Source: Vesta saturnalis
Taxonomy: Eukaryota; Arthropoda; Insecta; Coleoptera; Lampyridae
Length of the DNA stretch: 64,000 bases
Assembly (NCBI GenBank): GCA_036346205.1
Contig: JARFJB010002134.1
Location: forward strand, 538,501-602,500
Reading direction: 5' to 3'
The notes under the pieces are model-generated. The model made no database searches. It saw nothing but the letters and a program-made list of their open reading frames with translations, and was not told the DNA's origin. Each line of letters starts with the position of its first letter. Position 1 is the first letter of the stretch. A program made the translations under genes and the position numbers. Shown here one piece after another: positions 34,460 through 46,554 of this stretch.

Positions 34460-36005
34460 TTAGTTCTGTTCATTTTGAAGTCCAGATGGTTCAGGTTCTG
34501 GCGATTCTGCTCTTCGCCGAGGTGCTAATTGTTTTTCATTATCTGGATCTGGCATCAAGGCAGCGAGTTCAGGAATAGCACTTGGACTAAACGGCATTAT
34601 CCCGGTCGACCGAAAGCCTGACACTGTGTTCTGCTCGTAATACTGACCCGTTAAAGATTCAAGATCTAAGGATTGTAGAAAGTGTGTGGTGTGTAGTGGT
34701 AAACAGAAAAGTATTATTTCGTGTTCTTCTGCAAATTGCAGTCTCGATATCAGTAGTGTGAGGAGTATATCCATCTAAAATTAACACCACAGTTCCAGAC
34801 GGTTTCATTTGGAAAAACGGGTCTTTAACCACTTGAGGAATATTTCTGAATTTACGTAGGCCGATTTTTACGACAGTCTTATGCGTGACCATCGCACTAT
34901 TCATCTTTTCTGCTTGTAGCTTTAAAAATTCAGTATGGAGGTAAATATCCACCTTCAGCATTAAAGCATACTAAAATACTAATAGTTTCTCTTTTGTTCA
35001 CGACTAATGCTAGGAAAACATTTTGATCGTTTTCCGGCAAGAACTTGACCTGATCTGGTATTCATCTGTTTCATCTCAATTAAATGTATTCCCAGGTTTG
35101 TCACATATTCGGTTACAACGTCAAGTTCCTCAAAATTATTTTGTACAATTTCCCTGGACATTCCTCTAGCACGGGGACAGATGAATTTTCTGCTTTTCGT
35201 ACTGCAACAATAGATCTTCTGAGAAAGGAAGCCAATCATTTATGTCCTGCTATACCTAAAAATTAATAAGATTAAAATTTGCAAAAGGCAGTATTTAGTT
35301 TTTTACCTTCATTATTATTAAACGTATTGGATAGTCCTATCTTGACAGCCATTTTATATGTCATTTTTCTAACTTCTTCCCTTGTAGGCGAGAAACCATT
35401 CTTTTGGAGTTTTTATGTAATTTGCCACTTTTACTTCAGCGTTTGTACCGAGCTCAAAATCAGGGCCTAGGCACTTTTTCGTATTGTTGCTTTTTAATGT
35501 ATGTTTTAACATAGACTGGGGAATACCAGTACTTCTATCTGCTTCATTGACACTCATATGGCGCAAAGAAACTGCGTCTGTCGCTGATTGCAAATCATTT
35601 TCGGACCAGAACCCCCTTGGTCGTGCATTTTCTTTGCGAAGGAAAAAAAGGAAAAGGCCACGTGTTTCATTCTCTCCCCAAGGAGGAGGGCGGGCCGCTC
35701 GAGCTTTCCGAGCTCATTCAGCCACAATCATGGATTCCCAGCATACATACATACATTACGTATGTATGCATGATGGGATTAGCATTCACCTAAGTAGACG
35801 CACATGGTGTGCATATATGCAGTGACCATGCCGCTACATATGTAGGAAATCCCCTTGAAAAAACCTCATACAAGGTAGACGGTAACGAAAATCGAACCCA
35901 TTACCTCCCGAATGCTAAGCAGGTGGTGTCACCACTACGCTACTAGCTCGGTTCTTTGCAAATATACGTGCATTTTCTAGAAGGTAAAAACGACGTAAAT
36001 ACATA
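34460..36005 (-). pseudogene. pogo-type transposase 2, broken by a SINE
   Basis: The minus strand opens at 36005 (MYLRRFYLLENA), is cut by the SINE, and resumes with RPRGFWSENDLQSATDAVS and a helix-turn-helix (SVNEADRSTGIPQSMLKHTL). The DDE region begins near 35090, where the usual first-Asp box reads HLIEMKQMNT, apparently without the catalytic Asp. The second box (LILDGYTPHT, near 34770) and third box (LQSLDLESL, near 34670) keep their Asp. The C-terminus reads GIMPFSPSAIPELAALMPD and ends at a stop at 34460. At least three frame breaks are present. Confidence 0.8.
35634..35966 (-). repeat. tRNA-derived SINE, copy 2, with 12-bp target duplication
   Basis: The 12-mer cgtgcattttct occurs on both sides (35622-35633 and 35967-35978). 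It belongs to the pogo transposase coding region, so the insertion is exact. On the minus strand: gagctagtagcgtagtggtg (A box), gggttcgattttcg (B box), ccttgtatgaggttttttc, ggaatccatgattgtggctg, and an end in ccttttcc followed by a short T/A tail. It shows that the family moved after the pogo element was in place. Confidence 0.9.
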
Positions 36006-36271
36006 GGTCCATCTTGCTTCCATATCGATGGCCCAACTATCCTCATATGGGAGGATTCATGGACTATGAGTTTGCCCAGAAACCCACTACAATGGCGCCT
36101 ATTGGGATTAGGGACAAAGATAAAGGCCTAATAAACTAGAATACATACAAATACCAAATAACACGTACGAACAAAGCTACTGTCTACTGCACGATTCCAT
36201 TGTTGTCATATCTTGCATTTTATTACGAGCGGTCTATCCCTCCGCTGGTCCAACTCTTCTCCCTTTACCCT

Positions 36272-36560
36272 ACGTCTATTTGAATGGTGTATGATTGTAT
36301 TTTAATGTAAAACTGCATAATTTCATGAACTAGTCAAAGTATTGCAAAAGGATAAAAATCGAACACCGCTTACTTAGTACCTATTAATTACTAAATAATT
36401 CACTATTTTTGTGTCAGTTGATTTATTAAACACTTGTAGTAAATACTTATGGACCGAAATATTATTTAAATTTTTCTAAGGACCTAAATTTAAAAAACTT
36501 TGCCAGTATAGTTTATCTAAGTTTCCTCTCGGAAGGAAATCTGATGAAATTTGTAGTATA
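36272..36560 (+). pseudogene. receptor 3' flank, copy 1 continued
   Basis: Continues the duplicate interrupted at 33809: tttgaatggtgtatgattgt, then cacttgtagtaaatac and aaatattatttaaatttttc, matching the 3' flank of the intact gene at 32944-33180. Non-coding. Confidence 0.65.
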
Positions 36561-36965
36561 GGTAGGTACATTAAACTATTTTTGGTAATGGGTATTAATT
36601 TTTAAATTATTATTTGGGCCTTCGATTGGAACATCGAAAATGTGCCTTCAGCTGATCAGTAAAAATGGTTATTTGGACTGTTAGTATTTTGGTGTAAATT
36701 GCAGCACAGTTTAATAATGAAGTCGTGGAGGTATTGAGAAGGGAGGAACTATTAGTAAATATTTCGTAATCATAAAATGCAAATGAACACTTCTTACTTT
36801 GCACTGATTACTAAAAAACATTGATCTGTGCCAGTTGTTTTATTTAACATGCTTAGTGACTTGTATAAATGCAGGAATTATTAAATTTCTATAAGGACCT
36901 GAATTTAAAAAATTTTGATGGTAATAAATCATTTTTATAATCCCATTGGAATGATTTGCCAATTT
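36555..36965 (+). pseudogene. decayed duplicate of the receptor's last exons, copy 2
   Basis: Contains ttaaactatttttggtaatg (TM6), gggccttcgattggaacatcga with gaaaatgtgccttcagctg, and a gatgaag-like 3' flank ending ataatcccattggaatgatttgcc, parallel to 33205-33230 of the intact gene. The last exon is missing. Confidence 0.7.
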
Positions 36966-36989
36966 CGTTTTGAGATTTTGAGTACACAA

Positions 36990-37565
36990 AAATATTTCTG
37001 ATAAGTAATGAGTGTTATTTGGTCATTTGAAATTATTACTTGGCCTGTCAATTGCAAATTAAAAATGTACCACTCACTATTACATCTCCAAATGATTTGT
37101 GTTGTGTTTAGTTTTATTATTTTTGTATGCAGGTAATATGGAAATTATTTATAAGAGTTTTATTTTTTACTGTTTTTAATTATTGAATGATTTTTGTAGG
37201 TATTAGGTACAAGGCTTCTGGAATACCGATTGAGAAGTTACTGAAGATGTCACAATGGAGGATTTTTCTTCAGAATGATTAATGAATATGTGAAAGATGC
37301 ATGATTATATTTTGGTATTTTATGATGCAGACAAAAGAAAAATTGTTGAAGATTTCGTAATCACAAAATATTATTTAACACTGGTTACTTCGTTCTGACT
37401 TCCTATAGTGGATACACTGTTTATTGTGTCGTTATGTCTTGTTTAAAAGTTTTAGTAAATTGTGTAAACACAAAAACATTTAAATGTAAATAAGGAACTT
37501 AATTAAGAAATCCCTCACCATATAAGTTATGTAATCCTATCGGAGTGATTTCCGATTTTGATTTT
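36990..37565 (+). pseudogene. decayed duplicate of the receptor's last exons, copy 3
   Basis: Reads ttatttggtcatttgaaatt (TM6), aaaaatgtaccactcactat, a TM7 relic, an acceptor-like ttttgtagg, and a last-exon relic (aagttactgaagatgtcaca then atggaggatttttcttcaga). It keeps the most complete last exon of the relics. The 3' flank runs to 37560. Confidence 0.7.
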
Positions 37566-37574
37566 TATCTGAGC

Positions 37575-37900
37575 ATACGAAACTATTTGTGGTAATCAGT
37601 GTTAATTGGGCATTTGATATCATAACTTAACGATTTTTGTCAAGCATCATTTGAATTATTCTTTTTTGTATTTTTGATTCGTAGGAAGGAAATATGAAAA
37701 TTACTTCAGATTTCAGTTTTAATTTTTAAATATTTTTGTATGCAACAAGAAAGTGTGGAAATTGCTTAAGGCTGTCTGTTTTATTTTTCTAGCTAATGAA
37801 TGAGTTTTGTAAATATTAGGTACAACGTTATGGAAAATTTATTAAGCTGTTACTGAATATGTCACAATGGAAAACTTCGAAATTATTAATGAATTTTTCA
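37575..37900 (+). pseudogene. decayed duplicate of the receptor's last exons, copy 4
   Basis: TM6 relic (gaaactatttgtggtaatca then gtgttaattgggcatttgat), post-TM7 segment (tttttgtatgcaacaagaaa then gtgtggaaattgcttaaggc) close to the intact gene, and a last-exon relic (ctgttactgaatatgtcaca). No open frame. Confidence 0.7.
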
Positions 37901-38555
37901 GTTTTATTAACTCTTTAGTAAGTGTTTTAAATACATAGTTTTTAAATTTGTTCATATTGTGTGTTCTCTAATCCCAATGTAACAATTTCCATTTTTTCAT
38001 GTGATTATAAGCTCATATATATGATTTATTTATTTCTGGTATCAAAAGAAAAAGTTAAATTTTGCAGTACTAACTACTAATTGCCTCGCTCTTAAAAAAA
38101 GGATATTGAGAAAAGCAAGACTATTCTAAGAATTGGTTTCTCTTAGTCCAAAGGTTCTGCCATAGAAAAATGTTAATGTATATACAACAGTAATGTAATG
38201 TAATAATAGTAATGCAAAAATGAAATGGTGTAGGTATATGGACAGACTGCATTCAGTATTCTTAAATCCCACCATACCAAGTATGGGATATTGTACATAC
38301 CCAGATACATCATCTTTCGCAGAGATACCATCTATGGAAATAAATAGAGATAAACAATGAAATGGCAAACAGCACAAAATCACGCAGGAATAAAAAAAAG
38401 AAATTTTGATATATTTGAACCGAATTAAGTCGAGTGTTGGAAAATGTTTCGCTTTATCCTTAATCTTGCTAAATTTCAACATAAAGCAATCATTCTATAT
38501 TAATGTACAACTAAAATGATCCAGATTTATTTGAGTTTAAGTCTAAATTATGCTG
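37901..38555. other. intergenic DNA, no gene seen
   Basis: AT-rich. The 118-codon minus ORF at 38126-38482 is hydrophobic and has no recognisable motif. Confidence 0.35.
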
Positions 38556-38589
38556 AGTTGGAGTTACAATAAATTTACTTCTTTATATT

Positions 38590-38840
38590 TATTATTTCCA
38601 ATGTAGATTTTCTGAATTAAAGAACCAATAAATTGGTGTATGATCTGCATACTTGATATTTAGATTTAGACAACGTACTTCAAATGTAGTTCGAATAGAT
38701 AATAAAAAAACGGATAAAAGGCAGATCCCTGTGGTGCATCATAATGAATGTCAAGTAAGAAGAATGCAGTATGATTGACAACTATAGGTACTCTACCTCT
38801 TGTCAGACAGATATGAGGTTACTAGGCTGAGTAGAGTTAA
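38590..38840 (-). pseudogene. LINE reverse-transcriptase fragment
   Basis: On the minus strand, in shifting frames: VVNHTAFFLL, then YDAPQGSAFYPFF (a decayed form of the PQGS box) and KYADHTPIY (a decayed YADD box) at the expected spacing. Too short and broken to classify. Confidence 0.5.
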
Positions 38841-39351
38841 ATGGAAACCATTGTGATGGAGAATTGAAGCAAGCAATAACAAAGTTGAATGTATTCTGGA
38901 AATTGAACAACGTCAACAGTAATGACCTGACGTGTTTGGTCAATGAATTAAGACGAGTGTGATTTAAATCAGAATTAACTGTTTCGATGATTGCAGTTTT
39001 TAAAGTAGGTGGCAGCTTTAAACTTAACCCTAAGCTAGTTAGCAATGTTCTTAAAAATGTTTCACTATTACAATAGTAGGTAAGCTTAACGTATTGTACA
39101 CAGTACTCATCAATATACTTCTGCTATCCTAAACAATTAGACATACTCAAATTTATCTCATGTCCTATATTGCGTGTGATTGTGTGTAACCTACGGTACT
39201 TTATACTCCTGTTAGAGAGCCGAACAGTCCAGTAGGAACAGCAAATTCTTAATCGAGGATTCCGTAGCTTTGTAACCTTATCGAATTTCGCGTGGTAGCA
39301 GACATAGCGTAGTACATTTTGCCAATTAAAAACATATTTTTAAAATGTGTA

Positions 39352-39700
39352 CCGCCGGTACGCCACTGTAACACTACCTGCTTAGTATTCGGGAGGTAAT
39401 AAGTTCGATTCCCTTTACCGTCAAACTGCGTGAGGTTTTTTCAGGGGACGTTACATATAGCAGCATTATCACTGCGTAAACTCATCATTTTGCTGCTATT
39501 TAGGCGAATGCTGGGGCAGTAACATCTCTCTCAGTACTTTACCCCCGTTACTTCTAGCCCTATTCTAACGGCACCTATCTGTAGTCACACGATGCATGTA
39601 TAAGTAATGTATGTATGTTGGGAATCCATCACTGTGGCTGAAGGAGCTTGGAAAGCTTAAGCAGTCCGCCTACAACGTGGGGAGTGAGAAAGAGTGAAAG
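39352..39700 (+). repeat. tRNA-derived SINE, copy 3
   Basis: Matches copies 1 and 2: ctgcttagtattcgggaggt, gttcgattccc (B box), tgaggttttttc, aggcgaatgctggggcagta, tgggaatccatcactgtggc, gaaggagcttgg. The A box is degraded. More diverged than the other two copies. Confidence 0.75.
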
Positions 39701-39740
39701 ACGTTGTCTTGCCGCCTGTACCGACGCAACTGGTGGTTTG

Positions 39741-40589
39741 CAACACAATTCTATGGATTAACCGCTGAAGTAACAGATACAATGGTACAACCTACACTGG
39801 ACATTGGAATGATAACCAGAAAACGAAAAACTGTCTTAAAGTTGGCCATGTCGGGAGAGTTCGTATCTCTTATGTAATTGATGGGAAATTTGGAGGTATT
39901 GGTAATTACAAAAATGTATATATTTATTGCAAAGTACATCTAGTACATCCCATTAGTGCACTGAGATCAAGTGAGCTAGAGGACGTTGCACATTATGTAT
40001 ACACTAAAATGCATTACTGAATGCAGAATTAGTGTTGACTAACAGTTTCATTTTACAAGTACGAGGTGGCCGACATAAATTCTGGACCAGATATAGAAAA
40101 AATAAACTTTGTAAAATAAAACAATTGTTATTTTTCAACGTAATAATCTCACCGAGGGGTCTCTCATTTACTACAAATTTATACTAGTATAGTAGAAAAT
40201 AATTTATTATAGTAGTGTTGTGCAATGTATCGATACTGTACAGTAATGTCGAAATACTGTACAGCAATTTGCGAATACTGTACTGTTCAGGAGTTCTTAA
40301 ACATTTTTATATTGAAGGCTTAACCTTAAGTTTGTTGTTTTATGTTATAAAACTTTATTCTTTATAAATTCATGTTTGTATTTATAACTGACATTTTCCA
40401 CACAATTTGTAATTGTCCTTTGGAAATAAAAATATTATTATTAAGATTACTATTATTATTATTGTACACGTAAAATTAGTGCAATGCTGTGATGATAATA
40501 CATATTTGATAAAATGATTACTTCAAGACTTCGAAAAAAAAGAGGAAAAGGCACAAAATCTACACATACCACAAAGTTAAGATATAACG
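39741..40589. other. intergenic DNA, no gene seen
   Basis: AT-rich. Short tandem gaatactgtac-type repeats occur at 40230-40285. The start of the stretch at 40062 (cgaggtggccgacataaatt) looks like a transposon end, but no partner was found. Confidence 0.35.
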
Positions 40590-42967
40590 AGGGTAAATCG
40601 AGGAAAGATGGCCATAGTTTCTTTATTTTCTCATAACTATGGTAATATCTCACCGAAATAAACAATTTTTTGTTGTACACCAACTGAGATATATTAGTAT
40701 CAACAGCCTTTAAATAAAATAAGAAATTTGTATTACAAACAGAAATATTACCTTCATAAAAATGTAACGAGGTGGCCAACGATCCTCACCTTCTAAGGAA
40801 AGTTGGCCATGGCAGTTGAGGATAAACCGCCATATATTTTATTTTGATATCGTGTGTTAACATTTTTTCCGAACTATCCGCATACGGCACATGTCTTCCT
40901 TCTCATCAGAAAGTTCTTCATACGGGATATCTTCATTAACATCCTCTTCCGGTAACTAGACGGTACGTGTCTTCTTTTCCTATTTTCTTTGGCGTTTTCA
41001 TTTTCTAGATTTTTTAGTTCTTCCTTAATATTATGTTTAATCTTGGCATTTTCAATTTTATCTTAACAAACCTTAATATTTTTTGAAGAGGTCAATTCCA
41101 CGTCTAGAGCTTTGGAAGAGGTGACAATTCAAGCAGTAGTTTTAGTAGGTGTTTCTTCTACTGAAGTACTAGAGCATGGTTGTGGTTGCAGATTGTTGTT
41201 TATTTTCTCTTTTGCATCCAAAGGATCTTGAATAATAATCTGTTCTTTAACTGTTTCCTGCTCTTGGCTATGACTAACTTTGCTTATTTCGCCCTCTGCT
41301 GTCACATGCTCTGGAAGACTGTTTGAGGGTTGGTTTTCTTTATCTGTATCCCTGTACGGTTCTCACTTATCTCAAATTCATAATCAGGGATACAATTGCA
41401 GTTATATGGATAAATTCCTGCTGCTTTAAATCCGGCCACCGCACTAGAAGATGTAGCCTTTCCCCAGGACTCTGACAACAAATTTCCAAACTGATATCGT
41501 GTTTATCGCCTTCCATGATGGTTGTTTACCCACAAGCGACAAGCTTCGTAAAAATAAGTTTTCAGCGATTTAAACACTGCAGCATCGAGGGGCTGCAGCT
41601 TACGTCTAGTGTGACTTGGATAACACATCATCGCTATATCATGCTGATCTGCATATTCTAGCACTGAAGTTGAATGACATACGTCCATCCAGAATAAGTA
41701 ATGTTTTTCCCGGTGGTTTTCTGGGAACAAATATATCTTTCAGCGATTGCAAAAATATATCGGAGGTTATGTAGGCTGATTTCTGGTTCATGTAAACTAT
41801 TGACCCTGGTGGCATTTTATCTTCAAATTATTTCTTTTTAAAAGTTAACTTTTGCATTCCAGTAAGTTACGACAGTGATAGTCTCACCTTTTTCAGCAGA
41901 AGTCACCGTAGACACACATTTTGACCTCTTAGCAGCTAAAACTTCCTTAGGGCGATTATTAAACTGTAAGTCGGATTCATCCATATTAAAGATGTTACCA
42001 GCTTATCGAATAATTTGCGCTTCTCCAGAAGGCTATTAGGTAACTTAAAATATTCCTCTATTTCGGTTTTGTTAATGGCCAATCATCTTGCTATTGAGAG
42101 CCCTTCTGATTTTCTTACCGTAATCTCTAAGAAATAATTATAATCACACATACCCTGCTGTTTCTGTATCGGTATTTAACTTGTGATTTAGTCCCAACTG
42201 AACTGCAAACTTATATGCCAAGTGAAGAATATCATCTCTTGCGAACGGAAATCCTCTTTATTGTGTGTTTTTAATGTGTTTGACAAATCTAGCCTCATTT
42301 TTCTCTCCCAAACAACTATCAGGTCCCATTTTTCCTTTTGTATCAATTTTAGTTTTTTAGGTCTTCGCTATAACGTTTTCCTTGGTATTTTAAAATCTAT
42401 GGAAGCTTTTTAACAGAAAAATTGTTATTCTGCACCGGGTTCATTGCATCTTTCAAGTCTTGTTCTGTCCAATTTCCTCTTTGTACAGATTTTTACTATA
42501 TTGGTTCGGCATCTGAAAAAAACCAATATTAACATACATAAAGCTTTTAGAGAATAGATGGCCTCATGGCAATCTCCCCTTAAAAAATATTGGCAATATC
42601 TCTTTTCACAGAGGAGATATGGCCTAATTAAAACATTTAAAGTAGATGTAAACTCGATTTGTAGCGAGGTTAGGTATCTAATACAGAGATTTCTCAGTCA
42701 AATAAATCAATCTTAGGCTATTTCTGAATATTGTTTCACTGCTTCACATTGTATAAAAAAAGGTGACTAAAAATATTTCACGGTAAGCAATAATGATATG
42801 CTGATTTTAGTTACTTTTTTCGTTCAAAATGTGCCGACACTTCTACACTTAATTACTACGTACCCATCAATATTCACGCTTGAACAACATGCGACATCTA
42901 TTAAAAATAACTGAATTATCGCTGTTGTAATTCTCTCCTCTATGGCCATCTCTCCTCGATTTACCCT
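40590..42967 (-). mobile_element. pogo-like transposon 3
   Basis: Terminal inverted repeats of 28 bp (left from 40590, agggtaaatcgaggaaagat; right ending 42967) differ at one position or so. They resemble the ends of pogo-like transposon 2 (agggtaaat), which suggests related families. The interior carries a minus-strand DDE transposase in pieces. The flanking TA is not intact. Confidence 0.85.
41370..42512 (-). pseudogene. pogo-type transposase 3, frameshifted but with all catalytic Asp boxes
   Basis: The minus strand starts at 42512 (MPNQYSKNLYKEEIGQNKT), with a helix-turn-helix relic near 42420 (KASIDFKIPRKTL). The three DDE boxes are all readable with their Asp: IFNMDESDLQF near 41985, FWMDVCHSTS near 41700, and LQPLDAAVFKSLKTYF near 41600. 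The C-terminus contains CFKSAGIYPYN. Multiple stops and shifts separate the pieces. Compared with the two other pogo copies this one kept its active site while losing its frame. Confidence 0.8.
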
Positions 42968-43912
42968 ATGTTTTTAGTTACGACACGATTAAACCTATTT
43001 GATCTAGATTTTTCTTCTTTGATATTAAAGTTATTTGGTTGTTTATACATATCAAGTTCCCCGCTGTAAACGTATATGATAGTTGAATCTGTGTAAGAAA
43101 TGTTCGGCTACTGTGGATCTTCATTAAACGTCTAGCGTCAAAGCTACGTTTTGTATTTCCAATGTATACTTTTATACAATAATAAAACAGGATACGTTTT
43201 TGAAGATGACAGTGGATTTGTAGCATCTTTTAGGAAATCTGAAATTTTTTCAATTGCGTTTATAATATGTACTTTATGACACTCAAACGGGTGTTTTAAT
43301 GTTTGACTTTATGAATCCTAATCTTTTTTTATGTAGGTATGTAATCTAATGCAGTTCCTTGTGGATGCAAACATAACCTATTCTTATCTGTGTGTATATA
43401 ATTTCAAGTCACAATTTAAACTAATAGAAGTTTAATGCTTGGTATTGAATTTTGAAAATCGGTACCAGTATCAGAGAATTTTGTTGTAAATGATGATTTG
43501 CTACTTTGATTTATATTTGAGGTAAGCTTTGTACACGGAACGATTAACTGTGCTCAACATGTTAATGATTTATTACATTTGCAGTAACCACCTGCCGCTT
43601 GTAAAGCAAATCAATCGAAGAATTCACATAATCAACGAACTTGTTTCACACATGAAAATACTGCCTTGTCAGCGGTGTAAAAGTTTTGAATTGAATGCAA
43701 CAATAATCTTAAACCTGGACATTTAGTTGTATGTGGAACTATTGTGTTGAACTATTCATGGTGTAATGTTATGGTGCGGTGTTAATATGTTCTCAGATTA
43801 TGCCGTTCACAATTTTTTCTGTAAAATACATTCTTCATTAATGCTGAGAAATTCTTTTCTGTTTTATTTGTTGACTTAGCTTGAGTGTATATATTGAGGT
43901 TATGTTCCTGAG
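42968..43912. other. intergenic DNA, no gene seen
   Basis: AT-rich sequence with short ORFs only. No repeat partner found. Confidence 0.35.
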
Positions 43913-45320
43913 ACAAGCCTATTTTGGGATACGGAGATTCCAGATTTGGCATTTGCAATGTTACCAAATTTGCCGTTTCTCTGATATTATTAGTCACTTT
44001 GGTTTTTTAAATACATCGTCCTGTATATACAGTCATTATTGGAATCTCCTCTTCAATACGAGTTCAACCATGTCTAACACGTATGATTTTATATAGTCTA
44101 GAATGTCTTAAATACATAAAACATTGCAAAATGTGTAGATTTGGTGAAATTTAAATATAGAATGCTGTGATTTTGACATTTGTTCATCATTTACATTATT
44201 AAATAAAACTGACAGTACTTTGATGTATTTTGAAAAGTTCTGCAAAGTAAGTTGTTTCTTTAAAATGATTGTTAATGAAAAAGGACGAATTACTATTCTA
44301 ATGATGAGAGGGTACGGCGACAGAAAAATATCTTATAGTGAAGTAGCCAACTTGTTCTTTCCCAAACCGTTCTCCTATCCATAAGACGACGTTACAAAAA
44401 TTGTAAAGCTCTTTGAGGGCTCTGGAGGAGTAAAAGATAGATATCGATCAGGTAGATCAAAAACAGTTATAAATGACAACAAAACTTCAGATATAATGCA
44501 GAGTTTCGTTGAAGATCCACATACATCCTCACGCAGGGTTGCACAATTACATGATATAGGCCATTCTTGAGTCTTACGTGTATTACATAAGAATAAATTT
44601 CTACCATACAAAATTAATTTACTGCAGGAATTAAGCAAAGATGACTTCGACCGTAGATTAGAGTTTACTGAACTAATGATGGATAAAATTGAAAATGACG
44701 GAAATTTTGTTAACAACATATGTTTTTCCGACTAAGCAACCTTTACACTGCATGGGAGTGCAAATCGACATAATTTAAGGTACTGGAACGACGTAAATTC
44801 ACACTGGATGCGTGAAACTTAATGCCAGATACGTACGAAATGCTACTTAGAAATGAAATTGTACCTATACTGAGATCTCCAGATCATTTTGCTGTAAACG
44901 TTCGGCGTTATGAGGTGATATTTCCGGGAGGATGGATTGGTAGACGAGATAGAATTGAATGATCTCGACGTTCACCTGATTTCAATCATGAAGATTATTT
45001 TTATTAAGGATACTCGAAAAATTCAGTTTACAAAACTAAACCGGCAAGTCTTGCAGAGCTAAGGCAATGAATTATCTATGAATCTCGATTAATTTCTAGA
45101 CAATCATGGAGAAATGTGGTAGACGCATTCTGTCATCGATTAGGGTACTGTCAACTCACAAATGAAGCACATCTTCAACGTGTACTGAAGAGGAGATTTC
45201 AAGAATGACTGCATAAGGTGATGAATTTAAAAACCAAAGTGACTAATAATATTAGAGAAACGGCGAATCTGGCAATATTGCGAATGTAAAATCTGCAATC
45301 TCCGTATCCCAAAATAAGCT
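43913..45320 (+). mobile_element. mariner-like element 2, long TIRs
   Basis: Arms 43913-44017 and 45220-45320 are inverted copies: cctattttgggatacggaga on the left against tccgtatcccaaaataagc on the right, and tattagtcactttggttttt against aaaaaccaaagtgactaata. A plus-strand transposase lies between. The true outer ends may extend slightly further. Confidence 0.8.
44265..45208 (+). pseudogene. mariner-like transposase 2, disrupted
   Basis: From ATG 44265: MIVNEKGRITILMMRGYGDR, a stop near 44380, a linker FEGSGGVKDRYRSGR, a second DNA-binding segment (SSRRVAQLHDIGHS), then SDDFDRRLEF-like text (SKDDFDRRLEFTEL) and NNICFSD*ATFTLHG, the first catalytic-Asp region, with a stop directly after the Asp. 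The C-terminus reads VVDAFCHRLGYCQLTNEAHL and ends at TGA 45206-45208. Same DUF4817-linked transposase group as at 6921-7943, but on the other strand and distinct in sequence. Confidence 0.8.
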
Positions 45321-45499
45321 TATCCCAAATTTTGTATAATTCGGACTAACAATTTACGAGATAATTGGGCATTTCCAGACTTTTGGTCCACTATTTTATT
45401 CTGATTATAATAGTTATTTCATTTCTTATTGATTTTATATATTTAAGGTGGTTTGTAATGCTTTAGTAGGAAAACAAAAGTTTTAATAACCTATTTGAA

Positions 45500-45770
45500 T
45501 CTAACCCACAGACAAATACCACCATTGCCAACATGTATTCGAAGTTATGAAACTTGACATACAAGTTGACAACCGAGCACGAGGTTGATGTTCATACTTT
45601 CGCAATAGTCCAGAAGAGCTTTAATAACCTCTACTGCAGAAACCTTATTCGTGTCTCTCGGAAGGTAGACCGACACCACTATGACCCCTGGCCCCCTCTG
45701 AAGGCGTCCTTATCATTTATAGCGGAGTAGGTGACCCACTAGGATTTACGCCTCCCTGAACGGATGGCGT
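45500..45770 (-). pseudogene. LINE endonuclease fragment
   Basis: The minus strand reads VIVVSVYLPRDTNKVSAVEV then IKALLDYCESMNINLVLGC, which matches the central part of the apurinic-type endonuclease of Jockey/R1-like LINEs. The following Asp-Asn box is not preserved. Only this part is clear. Confidence 0.55.
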
Positions 45771-46550
45771 TCTATTGGGAAAGCTTAGTACCGTCGTTGG
45801 TATCGTCCCTTTGACCCCCTTTTTTCTTTGCTGAAGGCCATAGAGCCAGGTTTGGTAACTTGAGGGCAAATAGTTTTTTTTCTGACGTGGCCACCTCTGG
45901 ATTTTTCTTGAGGCTGTCTTTAGACTTGGGATATTAGACCTGATAGTAGCCTGTCCTTATTTATAGCTGGTTCTGAAGACTTTACGTCGTGAGAGTGAGA
46001 TAATCATCGTTAAATAAACAGTGGTTCTCCCCTGTTACCTTGTGAGCTCACGCTATTCGTTCGTGTTTAACATGCGGTTTATACTCGTTTTAGGAAGCGC
46101 TCAGTTGGTTCATCCATGTTGTAGGGGAAGTAGGCGTTCTCAGTGATCGCGTTTGATATGTCCTACTCGACAGCACGCAACTAGCTGTAAAGATTGAACT
46201 AAAAAATTGAGGATGCATTGTACCATACTAGTACATATTCGAAAGGAAATTGGAACTAAAACAAAAATTATAATTACAGGAAGATTAACACTTCATAACT
46301 TCAAAGCAATAATTTTAGCCAAAAAGGTTTAATCGGAGTAATAATCTTAGAGGTAAGTGTATTGGTCAAAGCTATTATCAAGGTAGGTTATTATAATTTA
46401 CTTCCGAAATTTCGCAATTAAAACAACGCCTTTATTTAATTACAACTATATTAGAAACGTAAATACTTCTAAAATTTCATAATAAATTCCAATTAAGCAC
46501 AAAAAAAATGTCACCGTTAAAAATAATATACTCTGGAACGAAACAATATA
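45771..46550. other. intergenic DNA, possibly more LINE, no gene seen
   Basis: The part to about 46150 is less AT-rich than its surroundings and could be further LINE sequence on the minus strand, but I could not read convincing motifs. Confidence 0.3.
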
Positions 46551-46554
46551 GAGT

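Larger units (their letters stand above)
33810..36271 (-). mobile_element. pogo-like transposon 2
   Basis: The ends match as inverted repeats: left agggtaaatagaggtgagtt (33810), right complement agggtaaagggagaagagtt (ending 36271). The interior is a minus-strand pogo transposase. The flanking DNA on both sides is the 3' flank of one receptor duplicate, so the element inserted after that duplication. A SINE (35634-35966) is inserted inside it. The TA duplication is not preserved. Confidence 0.7.
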
